From Cenococcum geophilum 1.58 (taxonomy: Eukaryota > Ascomycota > Dothideomycetes > Gloniales > Gloniaceae), in assembly GCA_001692895.1 (NCBI GenBank), contig KV748222.1:1332683-1396682 (forward strand): a DNA stretch of 64,000 bases, in the 5' to 3' direction. A model generated the notes under the pieces. That model did not search any database and was not told the origin of the DNA. It was given only the letters and a program-made list of their open reading frames with translations. Position 1 is the first letter of the stretch; every line of letters begins with the position of its first letter. A program made the translations under genes and the position numbers. Positions 12,573-23,959 of the stretch are shown one piece after another.

Positions 12573-13776
12573 TTACTATTAGATTGCCGTCTTATAATTG
12601 GTCTCTAGTTACTAAGTTAGTAGAAATAGGTAGATATATATAAGGTGTTACGGGGGTGTCCTATAACAGTAGGCACTCTACCTATTATTTAGCAGTAATA
12701 TAGATGCCCCTCTATTATAGGTAGTGGAGGTTTATATCTCCTAATAGAATAAACTCTATACCTTTAGTTTCTAGTAAACTTATTACTAATATAATATTTA
12801 CTATTTATAGGACCCCTTAAATCCTAGGGTTATATATATTAATAATTTATACTAGTCCCCTATATATTTAGATTATTATTACTATAATATCTAGGTTAAC
12901 TACCTACTATAACTATAAAGATAGGCTAATAGCCTTACTAATTATAAAGTACACGCGTATAGCTGCTTTTAGTTTATATAGAAGTTAGAATCCTTAGGGG
13001 TAGTATATTAATTATATATCGGTATTATAATACGGCTCTTATATAGTACGGATATAGTATTTCTCTAGGTCTAAACTGTCTAGTAGGGGCCTTATAAGAC
13101 GGTAGTTTGCATTACTATAGTTATACTATATAATAAATAGGTAGTAGACCCCTAGCGAGGGTCCTTTATCTTTTTTTTATTTCTTACTTCTTCTATTTCT
13201 ACTTTCTTTAGGATATTTCTTACTTCTGTTTCTTATATTTACACCTTAGTTGCTACTTATTTTATATAAAGCTTTCTATTCCTATATCTTATATTTCTAC
13301 TACTACTTCAATATCTAAATCTATTATTATCTCTAGTTTTTTTCCTATTCTTACTAGTTAGCTATATACCCTTTATAGGTCGGCTATAAATATTATATTT
13401 ACTATATTAAGTTTAATTCTTAATTATCCTAGTCTTAAGCTTACTATTACTATCTATAGGGGTCTTTCTATAAGGCGTCCTCTCCCTTATATCCCCTGTA
13501 ACCCTTATATTCCTATTTAGTCTAGTAATATTACACGGCATTACTCCTAACCTATCAATGCTCAAGATAGCTGGCCAGCCCCCCAGTATCAAAGGTAGGA
13601 AACGCTAGGAAGGTACCTACCACGCAGGTGATAAAAAAAGCCGTATACCGAAACCACCCCGCGAACACTAAATGCCTCCACCATCACAATTATATGAGCC
13701 CAGCACCACAATCAAATGCCTAGAAGCATGCAGATATCACAAGAGCGTTCGGGAGGGTTGTTTGCTCTATATATAT

Positions 13777-14985
13777 TCACCAGCTAGTTATTCTTCCATT
13801 ATAATTAATTATATCCTTAAGCCTCTAAGGTATAGAATCCACCTTCTCGTTAATAAATGTATAGTCTCTTCTGATCTTATCCCATCCTTCCTATGCTAAT
13901 TCTCTTGTAGTATCCTCATCCCAGTAAGGGAACTTCTTAATATACTGCTTTGGTGGCTGCTAGTAGTTCTTAATAGGGGCTAGATCTAGTAAGTTATAAC
14001 AGTTAAAGTATAATTTAAGACCATTTACTTCTTTCCACTCCCGAATAATATTCTTCTTGCCTATACTATGCCTAGAATCTCTATCTTCCTTAAGAACAAA
14101 GTCCTCCTTGGCATTAAGCCATGGCTTAACTATAGTGTTAAGAATATTAATATACCCCATAAGCGTCATCTTCCTATTCTTATTGCTAGGAATATTATAG
14201 AAATGGAGTAGGGATACGAAATTACGGCCGGCAGCAGCCCATAAATAAAGCCTCTTTTAAGCATTCTCAACCTCTTAATTATCCTCCTCTTAAATATAGT
14301 CTTAATAATAGCGTTTACCTGATTTCCTAATAATTTAAAGCTTGCCTAATAAAGTATAAGCATAAGCATAAGTATAAGTATAGGCATAAACAAGAGAGCG
14401 AGCGAATGTACCTTATAGTCTAATGCCCTAATGGCATTCATCTAAAAAGCGAACTCTATACCAATCCTCTTTCTCTAAATACCTTTTAAGCATAACCTTA
14501 CAGTATTCCTTTTAATCCTTAGCAATCTTTTTACTTACCTATCCTTTCTTGCAAGCAATACACTTATAATAATCCATTCTCCCCATTACACGTATTACGG
14601 TACGTCTAGAAACACCGTCTCTATGCGTATCTATAATGCCAGCCTTATAGGCTAGCTGCTCCTAGGTAAACGCTCTTGCTAAGAAGCCATACTCTTTCAG
14701 GATTCCTTCTATAGTCTTTAGCTCCTCCCTTCTAATAATGCGCTTCCTGCCTTAAGTCTCCTTTACTTCTAGGTTATTATGGTGCCTTTTTGGGTAATCT
14801 TAAAGCATCCGATAACCTTCTATATAAGAGACTTTAAAGTATTAAAAAATAGCTTTATTCTTCCCTTTTATGCCTTTAGCACGGTTATATTCGATAGCCC
14901 CTTTAACCTTAGCCTTGACTGGGGTCTCGTGGTCCGAATAGGCAGCGTTATTAGCTATAAGTTGTGGTGTTAAGGTATAAGGCAT
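13777..14985 (-). pseudogene. Tc1/mariner-like (DDE) transposase, inactivated by stops only
   Basis: One frame runs from an ATG at 14985 to a TGA at 13777: 402 codons with no net frameshift. It reads as a fungal Tc1-type transposase. An N-terminal DNA-binding part is followed by a DDE domain with FxDE near 14430-14445, an EEDGDSGH-like block read here as KEDRDSRH near 14080-14105, and DLAPIEN read here as DLAPIKN near 13965-13985. I count about 16 in-frame stops, all TAA or TAG, each explicable as one RIP-type change from Gln or Trp codons. The DLAPIEN Glu now reads Lys, also a G-to-A change. Around 14340-14400 a hexanucleotide repeat adds about 20 in-frame codons of Ala/Tyr/Thr ahead of the LRIIRK-like segment. 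The transposase should cut and rejoin the element at its TIRs, but this copy cannot make it. Confidence 0.9.
14350..14392. repeat. Hexanucleotide microsatellite inside the transposase
   Basis: Repeated GCATAA/GTATAA units expand the transposase frame without shifting it. On the coding strand they read as alternating Tyr, Ala and Thr codons. Confidence 0.8.
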
Positions 14986-16424
14986 TAGGGGTAGGCCAAA
15001 ATTTAATAGGGTGGTATGCCAGCTCGCTTACGGTATACGGCTTTTTTTGTCACCCGCGTGCCTACGTCCCCCTAGCTTATTACTTATTATTTCTATTTAT
15101 ATAACCTAGCATATAGTTATTCCTATAGCTGTTAAGCCCTTACCTTTTATCTTCTATATTTAATGCAGTCTTCTCTCTTCTACGCCTTATATATACTTTA
15201 GTAGCAGTTTATATATTTTATTTAGCCTTAATTTAAGTAGTATTATATATTATAGGGACCTATATAGTAGCTATAGCACCTATACTACGTATATAAATTA
15301 GGTATATCCCTATTATATATAGCGATAGTATTATTTTAGGCGGAGTCTATAGTTATAGAGCCTTATATTATATATAAGGCCATTTATAATAATACCTTTT
15401 TAGATAAGAAGTTTTTGTATTCCTAGTATATATATACTAACGATAAGGGAGCTATATATTTAACCGGTAACTCCTTAGCAAGTCTTTAGTAACCCTTATA
15501 TCCTCTTATTATTCTTATTATATACTTAGTTTATATTTTCCTATTAAAGCTATTAAATTTGGGTAATATTAAATCCTAGTATAAGGCGTTCCGTTTATTT
15601 TACTATCTTATATATATTTGCCGTATTATCTACCTAGCGTCCCTTTTTTACTCTAAGGCTAAAGGGGACCACTAGGACTTTAACCAAGTAATCTTTATAA
15701 AGCACTTTTATGCTAATACATTCTCCTAGCCTATCCCCTACCCTTATAGCTTATTCCTTTACCTATTAGTCCTTTAGGGTAACTTTAATATCTCCGCTCC
15801 TAAGGTGTTAGACTATAATAGCGTTATAGACCTCTTTATAAATCTTGATAAGGACTTCTATATAAAGGATATTATTGTAAATACCTTAGGTTGCTCTTAG
15901 GATAACCCTTAAACGCCCCTTATATAGTTACCGGTTATATACTAGGGGTATATACCTATAGTATATAGTCTCTATAATCCTAAAGGCCTTACCTCCTTAA
16001 GGATTTGTCTTTTTTACTAATCTATTCTATTCTACAATTGTATCCTTATAGCCCCCTATCTATAAAGTCCCCTTATATTTAAATCCTTCCTACTTCTTTT
16101 TAAAAGGGTAGTTGGCTTTAAGGACCAGATTATTAATTTATATCTTTTATTTATAACTACTATCCTCCTTTAAAATCTTATAATAACTTAAATAGAAACT
16201 CCATAGGTATCTTATAAAAAGCCATTACGCTAAGGCAGGAAAGTCCCTTTAATAGCAAGAGATTATAATAATATAAACCTTTAGGTAAGATAGCTAAATA
16301 AGCCCTAATACCTAGATGCGCTAAAAGCTATTTAACTGCCTATAGTTAATACATAGCCTAAGTTTTCCGTTTTTCTTTAGTATAAATAGTACTAGATAAC
16401 CTACTAATAACTATAATAGTCTAA

Positions 16425-16649
16425 TGTGAGGTGAGGATGTGGATAGGGAGTCCAATGATCGAACAATAGGGTATATTGTATAGACAGACGAATCCTTAAG
16501 GGAAAAGGAGGAGTCTGTATGCGAGGTAAGAAAGGGTTTTCCCTAGGCACGTGCAGCGCACGTGCCTCACGGGCGAGTCACCCCTGGGTCGCCCCAGGGT
16601 CGCCCGTACCTTGCGGCTATATAACTATCTACTTAGGTTTTACCTAACA
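16425..16649 (-). repeat. 3' LTR of gypsy D with GC-rich hairpin
   Basis: Plus-strand ends are TGTGAGG...CCTAACA. Its core has two inverted repeats. GCACGTG/CACGTGC brackets a short loop at 16547-16565. ACGGGCGA (16569-16576) pairs with TCGCCCGT (16600-16607) and encloses a second stem, CCCTGGG/CCCAGGG. Confidence 0.93.
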
Positions 16650-16664
16650 ATGCCCCCCTCTTTA

Positions 16665-17740
16665 AAAGGATTGTCCCCGATCCTTCGTATACTTAAGCCT
16701 TAATAAAACCCCATAAAAAACCTTAATAAGGAAAAAATTTGGAGGGGAAAGAGCGTCTTAATTTTGTGTATAGAGAGATAGGTGGTATATATGCGCGGCG
16801 CGAGGATATTAAGGAACTTTGACCGGCGGTTAAAGTTATCTAATTGGTTAGATTTGCCTTACTAAGACTCCCCCGCATTTAACCGAGCCAATAGCGATTT
16901 TCTATCCCCGGGATGGAAAATCCTAATTAGTCTGTTTAGGGCTCGCCCGAATTTATTAGACCATTAAAAATATTCCAAAAGCTCGCTTGTATCGGCAGGT
17001 CGCTAGTACCTTATGGGTAGGTTATAGGTTATTTATATACAGCCAGATTTATAAACGGTAAGGCTATATGCCTATTAAATCCACCGCTAACCCTGCTTTT
17101 AGCCTTACGCTATACCGGCGTAGCACCGTGTATACTTCGCGGGTAGGTTATAGGTTACTTATATGCGGCCAGATTTATAGACGGTAAGGCTATATACCTA
17201 TTAAATCCGCCACTAACCTATACTTTGGCCTTACGCGTTATCTGTATAGTATATATATAGAATAGTATATAAGCTATTAGTACAGGTTACTACTAGCGGG
17301 TCACTAGCAGGTTATAGACCTTAGTTAAATGGACCCCGGTTATAAATGGGCTTGTTTTTTAACATAAATAATCTACTAAGCTGGTATAGAGTGACGGACT
17401 AGGTTTAGGAAGGGTGCTTTTTAAATTAAGCTTCGTTGCTAGTATGCGTTATAACCTCGCCTATAAGTCGCCTACGAGTCACCAGTATAGCCAGGTTGCG
17501 TTAGAGTGTGGCTTATATAGGATATTAATAAATCACGCTTCACCCCATATATCTGCCGCAGTTCTTACTGCAAGCGTTAACTTATTCTTTAATCCCTTAG
17601 GACGTCCTCTACTCCGCTTTTATGCAGGTTATATTTTAGCAGTAGCGCTTACTTTTTACCTGCGCTTTAGCTGCGAGGCTAGGGTGTTCCGCTTGCGGTA
17701 CTTATCTAGCAATTGTTAACAATTTTTAAGTTCTACCTTA
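16665..17740 (-). other. 3' untranslated region of gypsy D with a 126-bp direct repeat
   Basis: About 1 kb between the chromodomain end and the polypurine tract shows no coding domain that I recognise. A roughly 100-bp segment starting GGGTAGGTTATAGGTTA occurs at 17015-17117 and again at 17141-17243. The roughly 100-codon plus-strand open frame here is most likely a chance frame. Confidence 0.6.
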
Positions 17741-20700
17741 TATTTCCATTTATTATACTTATTCGGCCATCCTAGCCATTTAATAAGGTACTACGGTTGT
17801 CCAGTACGATCTTAGTAGGCAACGATTGCTTCTACTTCCCAGCTACCTTCCTTAAGCTCTTCTACTGCTAGGGGTTAAAACCTAGGGCGTGACCTATAAG
17901 GCTCTAGTAAGGAGATATAAAAAACTAGGTGGAGCCGCGCCATAGCAGGTAGGAGCTCTAGCTTATATACTTGCTGCCCTACGCGCTCTAGGATCTAAAA
18001 CGGTCCTATAAACTTATAGTTAAGCTTTTTATAGGGACGTTTCGTGTGGATATTCTTAGAGGAGAGCAGGACTCGTTCACCGACGGCGAAGTGCTTGGCC
18101 AGATAGTGACGATTATAGTATTTTGCCTAAAGCTTTTAGGCGTATATTATCGATGCTACTGCTACCTTACGTATAAGGCGCAGGCGTTATAGATACGTCT
18201 CTATAAGTTTAACATTTGTTAACTTAGACCCCTCCCTACCTTGCTAGGCGTCTTAGACACTATCTAGGACTCCGTCCAGAACGTTTAGCAGCTAGCCGTA
18301 GGCGAGCTTAATAGGGGAACGCTTCGTTATAGTATGGACCTTAGAGTTATAGGCGAAGGCTGCTTTATTAAGTAGGGAGGCCTAATTAAACTGTTTCTAG
18401 TTTGTGAATATACGCAGGTATACCTTAAGCTCCTAGTTTTAACGCTCCGTCTAACTATTTATCTGCGGGTGGAATGCGGTACTGAGTTTATATTAAACGC
18501 GGAGATAGTAGCATATAGTGCTCTAGTACTCGCTTATAAATATACTACCCTTATTAGAGATAATATTATCTAGAGGCCCTATTTACGCAAAGACTCTAAA
18601 TAAGAGTTCTGCGAGTTGCGTAGCATTAATTATCTTACGCACTAAATAGTAGCGCACTAGCTTTATAAAACGGTCTATAAGGATAAGGACAGAGTTACAC
18701 TCTACGCCATCAGGAGTTATAGGCTTAGGAAAATCCGTAATAAAGTTAAGTAAATAATATCGCTAGGCTCAGGTGGGGATCTAAAAAGGCTGCAGCTCGC
18801 TATAGGGTTTATAGCGGCGCGATTTGGAGCGTTAGTAGGCATTATAGTTATCTAGGTATTTGCGGAGGTCCTTAGTGAGGCCATTCTAAGCATACTTCCG
18901 CGCGATTACCTTAAAGGTATAGTTGAAACTATAGTGGCCGCCTATAGGATCGTCATAATTCCGCTTAAGGATCTCCTATCGCAGTAGTGTATAATTTAGC
19001 ACCCAGACCTTATTATTTTACCTTAAGAGTCCTTAATTATTAAGGGTGTAGTCCTTATTACTAGTAGGAACCCATTTCTAGGTTAACTAATTATATATAG
19101 AGCGTATAAAGGCGTCCCTTTTTTATACTTTATAAATAAAATTAACTAGTAACTTAGGGGGGTGTTCTATAAACGCTGTTTCGGCTAAGGTAGCTACTAC
19201 TACCTCTTACTATGGTACCAGACTCTGCGTAAAGTTAGTGCTAGTAAGGTAATATATAATGTATAGGTAACTTACTAGGTTATCACGGGGGACCGTAGCC
19301 TAGGCTAAGGGGTCTTCCCTAGGGTTAAGCGCCATTAGGCCGGTTAAAGTAATCTTAAAGAGAATAGCAGAACACTCTAGTCCGCCGGCGCTAAGTTTAT
19401 AAGGGTCGCTCGCATACTATACGCATGCTACTTACTAGTGTGGTATAGTAGCACTAGGGCCGCCCACAAGGCCTATAACCTGCAACTTTTACTATAATAT
19501 AGGCAGCATAGCATTAAGGACTATCCTTTTACTGCTATCTTTAAAGCCTTTAGCATAATTCGGGCGCCGGGATAATATATTAGCGGGATTTGCTTTACCT
19601 AGCTTATATTTAATCTTAAAATTAAACTTAGCTAGTTTCTTAGTATACTAGGCCTAGTAAGTAGATAAGCTCTTAGTGGTTATAAAGTACCTAAGATTAT
19701 TGTAATCGCAGAGCACGCGCGTTACATACACGGCGTGTTTAAGGTAATAGCGCCATATCTTAAAGTATTACACTATGGCGAGCAGTTCTTTATTATATAT
19801 ATTATACTATACTTCTAGGCTAGTAAGCTTCTAACTACAATAAGCGATTAGGTGCCAGTAGAGTTAATCTCCCTACCCGAAAGGTTATAGAAGTATACCA
19901 CTATAGGCATAATTAGAAGCGTTAGTAATTACTATTAGGGGTAAATTAGGGTCAAAGTAGCGAAGTAGAGGAGCCTGCGTAAACGCAGCGCGTAGCTTGC
20001 GAAACGCCTGCTAAGCGTCGTTAGGCCAGGACTAAGGTTAATACCATTTAGTAGGCCCTTTCTTACGCTTCTGCTTCTTCTTCTCCCCGTCTAACGTTGG
20101 GTTGCGATATGCCCGTGCAAGATATACGTGTAGGGGGTATGCGGTATCCGAGTAGTTCCAAATAAATCGCTTATAGAAGTTAGCAAAGCCAAGGAAGACC
20201 TAGATGTCCCTATAGGACTTAGGCTTAGGCCATTCCTTAATAGCTTTTACGCGGGTAGGATCTATTACAACACCCTTAGGTATAACGATAAAGCCCAGGA
20301 ACTTAACGTTCTTAGTATAAAAGATGCATTTTAATAGTTTGGCGTATAGGCCCCAAGCGCGGAGCTGTCGCAGTACCTACTTAATGTGCTTAACGTGCTT
20401 GTCCTCATTATTTAAGTAGATAAGGATATCATCTAGGTAAACCATATAGATAGTATCCACTAGGGTTCCTAAAGCTTTATAAATATAGCTCTAGAAAGTC
20501 ATAGGGGCGTTAGTAAGACTAAAGGGCATCACTAGGTACTTAAAGTGACCGTAGTATATCTTAAATGCAGTCTTCTATTCGTCTCCCTTTTTAATATAAA
20601 TCCTATAGTACGTATTACAAAGATCTAGCTTTGTAAATATCTTCGCGTGGCTAAGCCTATTAAAGAGTTCGCCGACCAGCAGTAGGGGATACCAATTCTT

Positions 20701-23115
20701 AATTATAATCTTATTTAGGCGTCTATAGTTAACGCATAGCCGCATTATACCGTCTGCTTTCGGCATAAAGAGGATAGGCGCTCCAGTAGGCGACTTGCTA
20801 GGCCTAATCTAGCCCTTCTTAAGAGCACTATCTAGGTACTCTTATAGGATCTATAACTCTTTCTACGAGAGGTTATAGAGGGGCATTTATGGTGGCGTCT
20901 TACCTTCTTCTAAGTCGATTGTATGGTCGTACTTAGAGTTCTTCGATAGTATATTTGCTAGCTTATTAAAGAAGACATTAATCTCCTCTTTATATGCATC
21001 TAGTAGGCTAGGGTCCACGGAGGTTAAGGCAACTATTACGTAGTAATGTGCTTCCAGGAGCTAGTAAAGAGAAGGGTGCGGCTAATATATATTTCGTAGG
21101 TATACTCGCACTAAGAGTGCATATAGATCTGCTGCAGTATACTTAATAGTTTTAGGGTTTTAATTACCTCCCCCTTAAGTATAGGTGATCTGCGCTAGCA
21201 CCGAAGGGTCTTTACAGGTACTCGCTACTAGTGATAGCAGGTTCTCTACTGTGTTTATAACCGGTGTCTCTGCGTCCGGAGGGTCTGTATAGGTACTCGC
21301 TGCTAGTAACAACAGGTCCTCTATTATATTCACGACCGGCGTAAAGAAGGAGTTATCTAGCTATAGCGAATAGACTATTTCGCCAGCCTTAATGTCTGCT
21401 AGGAGAGTATTAAGGGTAACTACCTAGAGGCGTCTAGGGTCCGAAGTACCCTAGATAAACTGTCCAGAATAAAAGCTAATTAATAGATCTGCTTCCGCGA
21501 GCCAATCCCATCTAAGAACTATATTATAACTATTAAATAAGCCGCCCTAAAAGGTCTGGGGGCCAATAGTGCGAGGGGTACCCTAGGAGTCGCTAGTGGT
21601 AACCATTAGATTATAAGCGTCCTAGATTATTATCTAGTTACTATTAAGGAAACGTGCAATAGGTTTACGTAAACGTAGCGCGTAGCGTATAGGCAGGTTA
21701 AACCTACGGACGACGTCTTAATTAATAAGGTTAATTTAGCACCTATTATTATATAGAGCACGTAGGCAGACTTTACTCTAGGGCGTATCTATCGCAATAT
21801 ATACCACAATACGTTTTTTTTCTCCCTCTATATTAGGCCCTAGTTGTAGTTAAGAGAGATACGCTATTAGGGCTTTAGGTTTTCCGAAGGCCGGGCTGAC
21901 TTCTCTTTATTAGCCTGCTTCCAGTAGTCCTTATAGTGGCCGCCTGCGGTCCTTTAACTCGCATGCGTAGCACCGGCGTCTAGGGGGTCCCCTAAGCTAT
22001 CCGGCTTTTAGGTGGTTTCCCTAGGAGTTTGCTTAAAGCGTCGCCCTTTTTAGGTTCTATTCCCTAAACCTAATTCTATAGAGCCTGCACTATAACCACG
22101 CTTCGTACGCGATGATTTACCGCCGCCACTTACGCGATCTTCCGCAAGCTTTATAGTATTAAGCAATTGCTCTATACGGCGGATTTCATCAAAAAAGTCT
22201 TTAGCGGTTCTTACCCATTAGGCGAAGTTCTATCGGAAGAGCTCTACTTATAGGTAGGCTGGGAGACATAAGAACCAAAAGTCTACCTATTGCTTAGGAT
22301 TGACAAAAGGGGTATATAAGAAGAGGTCCTCTAAGCTACGCATACGGGCTAGAAAGACGTCGAACCTTTAATTCTCCTTTATAACAGCTATATAGTACGT
22401 CGTAGCGTTATTAAAGCGTCTTACTATAGGGTTCCTAATCTAGTCCTGGACTATAGTCTTAAACTCGTCCTATAGTAAAGGACCTTTATCTTTAGTACCT
22501 AGCCGGCGATAAATTAGTTGGGTAATTATCTTCTCTTTTACAAGACCTTTAATAGCCTAGCGCGTGCGTCACTTATAGTCATAGTTAGCGTTATTAACCT
22601 CGAATCGGTTCTTAACTACGGCAATCCACCAGTTAAAATGCTATTAAGTAGTACCGCTAATATTGGGTAGTGACTTCTTAACTAGGGCGTTAAGATTTGT
22701 TCGGCGTATGCGTTCGCCATATAACTTATGCTCTTTACTAGAGAGGTAATAGGAGGGCTTTATTAAATTAATAATGCTCTATAAGTTGGCTATTTTCTTA
22801 GCTAGCTTATCTAGCTCCTTTGTGTTAGCGGTATTAGGTAGGACGCTAGTAACCTTACTAAGCTCCTGTTAAGCCTAGGTATATAAGTTAAACTAGTCTT
22901 TAGCGTTTATAGATATCTAATCGTTTTAAGGTTTAGGAGGTGGCTTAGATGCTGCTAGTATACTTCTAGCGGTTTTATCTACACTAGATACTAAGGTGTT
23001 TGGTGGTTATATTATTAGCGTATTACCATTAAGTATAGGCGTCGGTTTTCTTTTCGGAGGCATTATAGAAAAATTAAACCGGCTATCCTCCTAAAGGGAT
23101 TGGTAAGGATTTAAA

Positions 23116-23340
23116 TATAAGGTAAGGATGTGGATAGGGAGTCTAATGATTGAATAATAGGGTATATTGTATAAACAGACGAATCCTTAAGGGAAAAGGA
23201 GGAGTCTGTGTGCGAGGTAAGAAAGGGTTTTCCCTAGGCACGTGCAGCGCACGTACCTCACGGGCGAGTCACCCCTAGGTCGCCCTAGGGTCGCCCATAC
23301 CTTGCGGCTATATAACTATCTACTTAGGTTTTACCTAATA
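23116..23340 (-). repeat. 5' LTR of gypsy D
   Basis: It matches 16425-16649 over the full length. All visible differences are C/T or G/A, and the palindromic core is retained. Confidence 0.93.
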
Positions 23341-23959
23341 TCTAATATATCCTTTTTATAGGTTCTCCTAAACAAACTCTTTAAGTACTTATAACTCCTC
23401 TCTAGTTAGCTTATAGATTAGAAAGAACTTTAGACTTATTTCTAGCTCTAATTCTATCTTATAGTCCTATACTATATATTCTAATAGCTTTTCGCTTTCT
23501 AGGCTCTATGGCTTTTTACTATATTTATAATACCTCTTTAGTATATAGGACAACCTTTTCTTAGTTTCCTTATAAGTTGCTTTAACTTAATACTATACTA
23601 GCTTAGTTACTATACGCATTCTACGTTATTAAGTATCCTTAATATTAACCTAGCCTATAATTCAATTAATCTTTAGATTGTACTCCTATAACTAAGGTAT
23701 GCCTAATACTACCTTATCCCGTCCTAATGGTAGGATATTAAAAAACATCTTAATTTGCCTTCCTTTAATAGTTATCTAAATAGGTCCCGTTTTAAGGTTA
23801 ATAATACCTTCTCTATAGACTATTAGATCTCCTAAAATTATAACTAATAGATAAGGGTGCTCCTTTTATCTATAAGGTAGTCCTATCCATTTTACTACTA
23901 CTAGTAAAATATAGTTTCTCGTTACTCTACTATCTATTAGTGCTTTGAACTATTAATTT

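Larger units (their letters stand above)
9110..12668 (-). mobile_element. Gypsy element F: incomplete Ty3/gypsy LTR retrotransposon
   Basis: The minus strand carries, from right to left, a probable 5' LTR and leader (about 12310-12668), gag, a zinc-knuckle trace near 11290-11335, an aspartic protease DSGAS-type motif near 10920-10950, reverse transcriptase about 9450-9960 (the YxDD region near 9525-9550) and the start of RNase H about 9110-9330. The rest of pol and the 3' LTR are absent, so the element is cut near 9110. The right end, ending CCTATAACA in plus-strand reading, abuts the endonuclease region of LINE L0, which suggests that F was inserted into L0. It belongs to a gypsy family different from A-type and D-type elements and is heavily broken and RIP-like. 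The exact LTR border is uncertain. Confidence 0.75.
13621..15060 (-). mobile_element. Tc1/mariner-like DNA transposon, complete with TIRs
   Basis: A 1440-bp element has 30-bp terminal inverted repeats at 13621-13650 and 15031-15060 that differ at only two positions, both transitions. The 5-bp sequence CCTAC flanks it on both sides (13616-13620 and 15061-15065), and the unoccupied site is visible in LINE L1 near 47453-47459. The interior encodes one transposase on the minus strand. The left end, about 13560-13790, keeps many CA/TG dinucleotides, unlike the LINE around it, so RIP has acted less there. Tc1/mariner elements normally duplicate only TA; here the duplication looks like five bases unless the terminal bases have changed. 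Confidence 0.92.
12669..16324 (-). mobile_element. LINE L0: Tad-like non-LTR retrotransposon, 5' half
   Basis: This matches LINE L1 (46520-48250) on the minus strand over the apurinic endonuclease domain of ORF2 (about 12669-13160) and over ORF1 (about 13170 rightwards). It is interrupted at 13621-15060 by a Tc1/mariner-like transposon. The reverse transcriptase half is missing at the left, where F begins. Beyond about 16080 the sequence stays coding-like but no longer matches L1 or L2, so L0 is probably a related subfamily with a different ORF1 start. At about 16325 it abuts the reverse transcriptase region of gypsy C, so L0 probably inserted into C; its other flank is outside the window. 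Stops occur throughout and fit RIP. Confidence 0.75.
16425..23340 (-). mobile_element. Gypsy element D: full-length chromodomain LTR retrotransposon
   Basis: A 6.9-kb minus-strand element has 225-bp LTRs (16425-16649 and 23116-23340) and a 5-bp target duplication TCTAA (16420-16424 and 23341-23345) inside gypsy C. Gag starts with MPPKRKPTP at 23063. Reverse transcriptase lies about 20340-20830, with the YLDD motif still readable near 20422-20446. A chromodomain with an LIKWLGWP-like stretch lies near 17755-17800. The polypurine tract is at about 16650-16664, next to the 3' LTR. It is broken in many places by RIP-like changes, yet it keeps more GC than B, C, G or H. Its LTRs differ at about 13 of 225 sites, all transitions, so the divergence reflects RIP and not elapsed time. 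Confidence 0.93.

Noticed and set aside
16085-16324. Leftward extension of gypsy C reverse transcriptase
   Set aside because: Similarity to B and H stops at about 16325. Short resemblances further left do not hold, and the segment reads better as the ORF1 side of LINE L0.
17414-17719. 101-codon plus-strand open frame
   Set aside because: It is antisense to the 3' end of gypsy D, has no domain, and overlaps the chromodomain side of the element. A chance frame.
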